Shown here: piece by piece, positions 59,218 to 64,000 of the stretch | Layout: each line of letters begins with the position of its first letter | Position numbering within the stretch: the first letter of the stretch is position 1 | Assembly (NCBI GenBank): GCA_019637615.1 | Contig: JAHBVJ010000011.1 | Span: 62,001 to 126,000, forward strand | Direction: 5' to 3' | From: Anaerolineae bacterium | GTDB taxonomy: Bacteria > Chloroflexota > Anaerolineae > Aggregatilineales > UBA2796 | Length of the DNA stretch: 64,000 nt | Notes under the pieces: model-generated | The model's input: only the letters and a program-made list of their open reading frames with translations | What the model was told of the DNA's origin: nothing | Database searches by the model: none | Program-made: the position numbers and the translations under genes

Positions 59218-59868
59218 ATGCCAGAAACAAAAACAATCCGAATTCTCATCGCTGACGATCATGAAATGGTGCGGCATGGGTTAGCTGGTTTTTTGGGCGC
59301 GTTCCCAGATTTCCAGCTTGTGGGTCAAGCCTCGAATGGAACGCAAGCCGTCAAGTTATGTGGCGATACACGCCCCGATGTGGTCTTGATGGACTTGATT
59401 ATGCCTGAGATGGACGGAGTCACCGCCACCAACCTGATCAAAGAAAAATATCCTGAAATTCAAGTGATCGCGCTCACGAGCGCCAAAGACGAGGCGACCA
59501 CTAACCGTGCGCTCCAAGCAGGCGCGATTGCCTACCTGCATAAGGACATCTCGATCCATGATCTCGGCAATGCCATCCGGTCAGCCGCCGTCGGCAAACC
59601 GACCCTGTCGCCGGATGCGTTCTCGGTACTGGTCAAGTCGGTTACAGCGCAACCACCCACCAACCAAGACTTCACCCTGACGAACCGCGAATTAGATGTG
59701 CTGCGGTTGCTCGTCAAGGAACGCACCAATGCCGAGATCGCGGTTGACCTCTCGATCAGCCTCTCGACGGTCAAAACCCACATCAGCAATATCATGTCCA
59801 AATTGGGTGTGCGCACACGCAGCGAAGCAGTCCGTGTCGCCACTCAAAATCGGTTATTCGGCACCTGA
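59218..59868 (+). CDS. NarL/LuxR-family response regulator
   Basis: A 216-residue DNA-binding regulator. IRILIADDHEMVRHGLAGFL is the receiver start, DVVLMDLIMPEMDGVTATNL has the acceptor Asp, VIALTSAKDE the Thr and AYLHKDISIHDL the Lys. The C-terminal LuxR helix-turn-helix is LTNRELDVLRLLVKERTNAE followed by IAVDLSISLSTVKTHISNIM and SKLGVRTRSEAVRVA. It lies 28 bases after the receiver-kinase fusion and forms a two-component pair with it. Target genes are not apparent, though the FecR/CHASE2 genes downstream are candidates. Confidence 0.94.
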   Translation: MPETKTIRILIADDHEMVRHGLAGFLGAFPDFQLVGQASNGTQAVKLCGDTRPDVVLMDLIMPEMDGVTATNLIKEKYPEIQVIALTSAKDEATTNRALQAGAIAYLHKDISIHDLGNAIRSAAVGKPTLSPDAFSVLVKSVTAQPPTNQDFTLTNRELDVLRLLVKERTNAEIAVDLSISLSTVKTHISNIMSKLGVRTRSEAVRVATQNRLFGT

Positions 59869-59940
59869 CCTAGACATGTGGCTTAATTCTGAAATCCACC
59901 CGAATTTCATACCATAATTGATTTGATGGCATCGATTACG

Positions 59941-59977
59941 TGCTACAATGTGTGAGCGTTCACAACATAGAACGCTC
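59941..59977 (+). promoter_or_regulatory. Extended -10 promoter and leader hairpin before the single receiver gene
   Basis: TGCTACAAT (59941-59949) has the TG-n-TAnnnT form of an extended -10 box. Just downstream GAGCGTTC (59954-59961) and GAACGCTC (59970-59977) make a perfect 8-bp inverted repeat with an 8-base loop, at or just after the expected transcription start. It could be an operator or a leader hairpin. Confidence 0.5.
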
Positions 59978-60055
59978 CATTTCCAGTGCTAAGGTACATG
60001 TAGCTAGATGTTCACAACGATAACACCTTCGATCTCATCACATCTTAAGGCAATC

Positions 60056-60439
60056 ATGCCCACTGCTCGCGTACTTGTCGTTGAGCATAACGATGCGCTT
60101 TGCCACCTGTTTTATCACAGCCTTCTTCGCTCAGGGTTTGCTACGATGTCTGTCTCGGCGGGGAAACAAACGCCTGATCTCGTCAAGTCGTTCCGACCGG
60201 ATATACTGTTAATCGACCTTGACCTGCCGGATGTCAATGGCTTGGATTTGATCCGCTCGATTAAGGCGCAGTTAGGCAAGCAAGCTCCGATCGTCATCGC
60301 TTTTTCAACGCATGATCGGTTTTACTACCATACTGCGCAAGAGTTGGATTATTTCTTTTTCAAACCCGTTTCCGTTATCACCTTGAACGATTTTGTGCGA
60401 CGTGTCAGCGGTAGACTTGCAGCACGACATTCAAGCTAG
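60056..60439 (+). CDS. Single-domain response regulator
   Basis: A 127-residue receiver with no output domain. ARVLVVEHNDALCHLFYHSL starts it, with Glu-His in place of the usual Asp-Asp in the acidic pocket; ILLIDLDLPDVNGLDLIRS has the acceptor Asp; IVIAFSTHDR replaces the usual Thr with Ser; and YFFFKPVSVITLNDF has the Lys. The reduced pocket suggests altered phosphorylation. AAGG lies 6 bases before 60056; the frame is open to 60008. It is probably transcribed on its own from the promoter at 59941. The partner kinase is unknown. Confidence 0.82.
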   Translation: MPTARVLVVEHNDALCHLFYHSLLRSGFATMSVSAGKQTPDLVKSFRPDILLIDLDLPDVNGLDLIRSIKAQLGKQAPIVIAFSTHDRFYYHTAQELDYFFFKPVSVITLNDFVRRVSGRLAARHSS

Positions 60440-60588
60440 GTAGTATGGCTGACGCGCATCTTAACGATTGCACACGACGGTAGATACCTTTTATTGATAC
60501 CTTGATCTGTGTGTAACTGCCGCACAAATCCGTAACTGCATGTACAATAATGTGCAGATGATTTTTTCATTACCTTAAGGATAAGTGA

Positions 60589-61518
60589 ATGTTACGGCGT
60601 GCGCTGAGTCTGGTCTTTTTTCTTCTATTAGCGACTACTCCAGTACTAGCCCAGAGTGACAACAGCGTAGCGCGCGCACGTGTCACGAGTGCGGGCGTTG
60701 AAATCCAGCGTATTGGCACTTCGACGTGGGTGCCGATCAGAGTTGAATCGTTGATTGGGGTCGGGGATAGCATCCGTACCACCGATAAAGGCCGTGCTAC
60801 CGTTTCTTTCCTCGATGATGTACTAACCATCGATCTGAGCGAACAGAGCGAACTCGGCATCGACGCTTATACGGGCGAAGGCAACGCCTTCACCGTTCGG
60901 TCGGTTCTGCGGTCGGGTTTTGCACGCTTTAAATCACTGCGAAACTTGGGCGACAGTGAACAATTCCTGATCGTCATGCCGGGGTTCACCACGACGGTGC
61001 AGCAGGGCACGGGCAATCTGCGAGTCGAAAGTTCTGGTCGCTCGGCGCTGCTGGTGGTCGCGGATAGCAAGATGAGCGTCAAAGCCAAGGACTCCACCGC
61101 CACAGTAGGCGAAAACAACGGTGTGCGCGCGGATGCCGACGGTGCGTTGTCTGATGTGGTGCCTGCACTCACTTTCCCGCAGCTCGATTCAAGTTTGGAT
61201 GGCTGTCCTAGCAGCATCAAGTTGGATGATGATGTGCGCCTGAACGTGCGCTTGGGGGCGTCCCGCAGCTACCCTCTCATTGGTGGCTTGCAAGGCAACT
61301 CAACCATACAAGCAATGGGGATAACGGCCTCCGGTGGCTGGTATCGTATCCGCTTCAAGGATGGCTTTGGGTGGGTACAGGTGCGCACACTGCCGCTCGA
61401 TAGGGCGTGTGCTGGCTTACGTCTATTCTCTGATAATTTCGGTCCCGAAGATGCCAAACTGTATACAGATTTGACGGATGCTTATGATGTTACCGTGACG
61501 GCAACGCCGACGCCTTAG
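60589..61518 (+). CDS. Exported FecR-domain / SH3-like protein, paralogue 1
   Basis: A 309-residue secreted protein. The signal peptide MLRRALSLVFFLLLATTPVL ends AQS. A FecR-type domain at about 25-180 reads RIGTSTWVPIRVESLIGVGD followed by SIRTTDKGRATVSFLDDVLT, with FTTTVQQGTGNLRVESSGRS. A C-terminal SH3b-like region has VRLNVRLGASRSYPLIGGLQ and GWYRIRFKDGFGWVQVRTL. A Thr/Pro tail ends it. AAGGA lies before the ATG. It is the first of two tandem paralogues, followed by a CHASE2 sensor, a gene order in which the FecR proteins may regulate or be regulated by the sensor. Confidence 0.85.
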   Translation: MLRRALSLVFFLLLATTPVLAQSDNSVARARVTSAGVEIQRIGTSTWVPIRVESLIGVGDSIRTTDKGRATVSFLDDVLTIDLSEQSELGIDAYTGEGNAFTVRSVLRSGFARFKSLRNLGDSEQFLIVMPGFTTTVQQGTGNLRVESSGRSALLVVADSKMSVKAKDSTATVGENNGVRADADGALSDVVPALTFPQLDSSLDGCPSSIKLDDDVRLNVRLGASRSYPLIGGLQGNSTIQAMGITASGGWYRIRFKDGFGWVQVRTLPLDRACAGLRLFSDNFGPEDAKLYTDLTDAYDVTVTATPTP

Positions 61519-61533
61519 TGAGGGGCAGTGCAA

Positions 61534-62526
61534 ATGCGACGATCCGCGATGTTTCTCGTCCTTAGTTTCCTGTTGGTGGCGGTTGTTTTTGCTGTACGGC
61601 AAAGTCAGGCTGCCGAAAATGATCTAGTCGCTTCACTGGAAACCATCAAAGGGCAGGTGAGCGTTAAACGTTTTGATAGTCAGAATTTTGTCACCGTACC
61701 CAAAGAGTCGTTGATCGGCGTCGGTGACACCATCAAGACAGACGCTACGGGCACCGGACGAATCACCTTTTTTGCCAATGGCGTCGAGACCGATGTCTTG
61801 CCTAACAGCGAGTTTCGGATCGATGTGTTCAACGGCAGCGAAGATCGCTATACCCTGTCCGTATCCGTACTAGTCGGGCAAACCGTGCAGCGTGTGACCA
61901 AGCTGCTAGATAGCGGATCGTCGTATACCATCAACAGCACCGGCCTAGAGATGGCGGTGCGTGGCACGGTCTTTGATGTGCGCGTCGAAAATACCGGACG
62001 ATCCGCCACGATTGTGCGTGATGGGGCGGTCACCACCACCAATCCGGGCACCACAGGTAGCCACAGCGAAGCCAGCGTTCCGGCCGGGTTTGGTGTGCGG
62101 GCGGAAGCAGGCAAAGGGTTGAGCGATGTCGTCCCCGCCACTAACTTTGCCGAGCTGGACTCGTCGCTAGATGGCTGCATGGGCGTGATCAGTACCCTGT
62201 ACGACTTCCGGCTGAATGTTCGGCTGGGGCCGAGTCTGCAATTCGCCCGCATCGGTAGTTTGGATACCGATATTCGGATCAAACTACTAGGCACGACGGA
62301 AGCGGGCGAATGGTTCCGCATCGATTTCAAAGGCAGCTACGGCTGGATTTACGCCCCCGCCGTCGTGATCGAACCCGGCTGCATCAGGTTGCGCGAGTTT
62401 CCCGATGATTATCGCGGTGAAGACCCGAATTCGTATACCAATCTCGATCCAGACATCACCTTTACAGTGACACCGGGGCCAACGCCAACGCTGCTGCCGA
62501 TCCCGACCGCCACTGCCAAACCATAG
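61534..62526 (+). CDS. Exported FecR-domain / SH3-like protein, paralogue 2
   Basis: About 330 residues, paralogous to the preceding protein. The signal MRRSAMFLVLSFLLVAVVFA ends VRQSQA. The FecR domain has VTVPKESLIGVGDTIKTDAT, then GTGRITFFANGVETDVLPNS and the conserved MAVRGTVFDVRVENTG, which is closer to the FecR consensus than in paralogue 1. The SH3b part has FRLNVRLGPSLQFARIGSLD and EWFRIDFKGSYGWIYAPAVV. Both copies share the ELDSSLDGC or QLDSSLDGC linker. It starts 16 bases after the first copy, with AGGGG upstream of 61534, and the CHASE2 gene follows 12 bases after its stop. Confidence 0.87.
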   Translation: MRRSAMFLVLSFLLVAVVFAVRQSQAAENDLVASLETIKGQVSVKRFDSQNFVTVPKESLIGVGDTIKTDATGTGRITFFANGVETDVLPNSEFRIDVFNGSEDRYTLSVSVLVGQTVQRVTKLLDSGSSYTINSTGLEMAVRGTVFDVRVENTGRSATIVRDGAVTTTNPGTTGSHSEASVPAGFGVRAEAGKGLSDVVPATNFAELDSSLDGCMGVISTLYDFRLNVRLGPSLQFARIGSLDTDIRIKLLGTTEAGEWFRIDFKGSYGWIYAPAVVIEPGCIRLREFPDDYRGEDPNSYTNLDPDITFTVTPGPTPTLLPIPTATAKP

Positions 62527-62538
62527 CGACAACTATCT

Positions 62539-64000
62539 ATGCTGCCAACTAGCCTTGCCTCGCTTGAATTCCAACGCCTTTCGCGCCGCTGGCATCTGCG
62601 GGCGGGGCTGATTATCGGTCTAGTGGTGGCGGTCATCATGGTGATCGTTGTCCGCTGGCGTTTCTTTCAAAGCGCGTCCTACTGGTTCACTGATCAGCTC
62701 TATACAGATAACCCGATTTCTGACAAAATCGCGATTATCTCGGTGGATGACGCCTCCCTCAATCGCTATGGTCGCGATGTATCATTGTGGCCTCGTACCT
62801 ATCACGCCGATCTGGTCAAAGCATTGGCTGAAGGCGGGGCGCGGGTCATCGTTTTCGATATCCTGTTCAGCGAACCGACCGATCAAGATGCGGCCTTTTC
62901 CGAGGCTATCCGTGTTGCGCGGGAAGGGGAGTCGCGGACGCGCACCGTCTTAGCGGTCGCCGGTCGTGATCTCCAATCGAAGGATGCTTCCGAGCGCGGG
63001 ATCATTCAGTTCAGCGATATACCGCGTGACAGTACGGAAATGCTAATGACCGCTGAGATGGTCGGCACGGTCAACACTTACCCTGATAGCGATGGACACA
63101 TCAGGCGCGTCCCTTTGATCGTGCGGCAGGCCGATCAGTACCACCCGTCTCTAGCGGCTGCCGCCTATCTTCAATATCTACGCATTCCTGCGGCTGCCCT
63201 GAATTCCGTCCTGACCGTGAATGACGCATCCATTAGTCTTACGCCGCAGCGCACCATTCCCAAGGATGCCTTGGGGTTGTCGCTCATTCCGTTTTATGGC
63301 GAAGCCGGTACCTTCCCTACCTACTCGTACCAAGCAGTGCGCGAAGGCACCATCGATCCCGCTACCTTCCGCGATAAAATCGTACTGATCGGGATGAACA
63401 ACGCTGCCGGAGCGACCGACCGCTATCCCGTTCCGCTCTCCGATTCTGGTCAGCTCATGAGCGGGATCGAAGTACACGCCAACATCATCGAAGCCTTGCT
63501 ACAAAACCGCACCCTATCTTACGCTGACGATTGGCTGCTGTACATCTCCGTCACCATTTTTCCGCTGCTCACCAGCCTGATCCTTTCACAAGTGCGCTGG
63601 TACTGGACGATTGTCTGCTACGGGGCGCTGGCGGTGGCACTGTTCCTATTCGCTTCCACGCTGTTCACAACACAGCAGCGCATTTTCGAATGGTTTTACC
63701 CGCTGTTGGCGCTAACCTTCGCGATGGCGGCGCTTGTCGTCATTCACATTCGCTGGCAAACGAGGAGCGGTTGGCTGTTCCAACAGTTGCTTGCCAGTGC
63801 CAACCGTCTGATCGCCCGCCGCATGACACTGGACGCGCTGATCCCGGATGTGCAAGATGCTGTCTCGAATTTACTCCGCTTCGGGCGTGGCGAGGTCTTT
63901 TTGTGGGATGCCGACAGCGCCGCGATAGAAGTGTTGCAGGCGCATCAACATACAGAACTCACCTCTGGGCTGGCGAAAACCGCCATCGATACCAACAAAG
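62539..64000 (+). CDS. CHASE2-domain transmembrane sensor, 3' end outside the window
   Basis: The frame is open from the ATG at 62539 to the window end (487 codons). A first helix (AGLIIGLVVAVIMVIVV, about 23-39) leads to an extracytoplasmic CHASE2 domain: ASYWFTDQLYTDNPISDKIA, IISVDDASLNRYGRDVSLWP, VIVFDILFSEPTDQD and later FRDKIVLIGMNNAAGATDRY with MSGIEVHANIIEALL. Three helices follow (about 330-410: WLLYISVTIFPLLTSLIL and so on). The last visible part, LIPDVQDAVSNLLRFGRGEV and onward, looks like the start of a GAF domain. The output domain, such as a histidine kinase or adenylate cyclase, lies beyond the window. Confidence 0.9.
   Translation, partial: MLPTSLASLEFQRLSRRWHLRAGLIIGLVVAVIMVIVVRWRFFQSASYWFTDQLYTDNPISDKIAIISVDDASLNRYGRDVSLWPRTYHADLVKALAEGGARVIVFDILFSEPTDQDAAFSEAIRVAREGESRTRTVLAVAGRDLQSKDASERGIIQFSDIPRDSTEMLMTAEMVGTVNTYPDSDGHIRRVPLIVRQADQYHPSLAAAAYLQYLRIPAAALNSVLTVNDASISLTPQRTIPKDALGLSLIPFYGEAGTFPTYSYQAVREGTIDPATFRDKIVLIGMNNAAGATDRYPVPLSDSGQLMSGIEVHANIIEALLQNRTLSYADDWLLYISVTIFPLLTSLILSQVRWYWTIVCYGALAVALFLFASTLFTTQQRIFEWFYPLLALTFAMAALVVIHIRWQTRSGWLFQQLLASANRLIARRMTLDALIPDVQDAVSNLLRFGRGEVFLWDADSAAIEVLQAHQHTELTSGLAKTAIDTNK

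Overview
The window is about 55 % GC by eye and densely coded, with many operons joined by ATGA-type overlaps. No rRNA, tRNA, insertion sequence or CRISPR array was seen. The gene content suggests a free-living, signalling-rich Chloroflexota bacterium, probably of the Anaerolineae. The markers are a Ser/Thr kinase with a PQQ-type propeller, a DnaJ-VWA fusion, GldFG-like ABC genes, FecR/SH3 plus CHASE2 proteins and a carotenoid DUF422 protein. This placement is inference from gene content; no phylogenetic marker gene is present.

Layout. 0-7.5 kb: the end of a GH3 glycosidase, an Hsp20, an orphan OmpR-type regulator, and a minus-strand phospho-signalling operon (Ser/Thr kinase, PP2C phosphatase, DnaJ-VWA, zinc-ribbon-FHA). 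7.7-13.7 kb: two glycosyltransferases, an inositol-monophosphatase-like enzyme, a nucleoside hydrolase with a deoxyribosyltransferase-like partner, and arsenite methyltransferase arsM behind a palindromic promoter. 14.1-24.2 kb: a seven-gene plus-strand circadian-type locus: multi-PAS histidine kinase, small response regulator, receiver/coiled-coil/KaiA-like protein, KaiB, KaiC, and two related PAS histidine kinases. 24.3-28.6 kb: VOC protein, AraC regulator, MFS exporter, nucleotidyltransferase and a decayed zone. 28.8-41.1 kb: a pectin/uronate catabolic region. Its minus-strand operon runs solute-binding protein, two permeases, YesL-like protein, Gfo/Idh dehydrogenase, a MazEF-type pair, uronate isomerase and oligogalacturonate lyase. 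An Old-Yellow-Enzyme-type flavoprotein and a second dehydrogenase diverge from it. 41.1-50.5 kb: ArsN2-like acetyltransferase, rhomboid protease, acidic protein plus carotenoid protein, nucleotidyltransferase, PD-(D/E)XK-like protein, and a GldA/GldFG/DUF4340 export cluster. 50.6-58.0 kb: an autoregulated GbsR/MarR-like repressor with a glycosyltransferase, two exported paralogues in an AT-rich patch, an ABC exporter, an intergenic GATC-rich block, and a stand-alone 2-oxoacid dehydrogenase E1-beta. 58.1-64 kb: receiver-histidine-kinase fusion, NarL regulator, single receiver, two FecR/SH3 exported proteins and a truncated CHASE2 sensor.

The strongest candidate for an under-described system is the kai locus. 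KaiB and KaiC are almost canonical, including the KaiC phosphorylation residues. The protein encoded just upstream joins a functional-looking receiver to a coiled coil and a C-terminal helical domain that keeps the spacing of conserved residues of KaiA. This would be a complete KaiABC-like oscillator wired to two-component signalling in a non-cyanobacterium.
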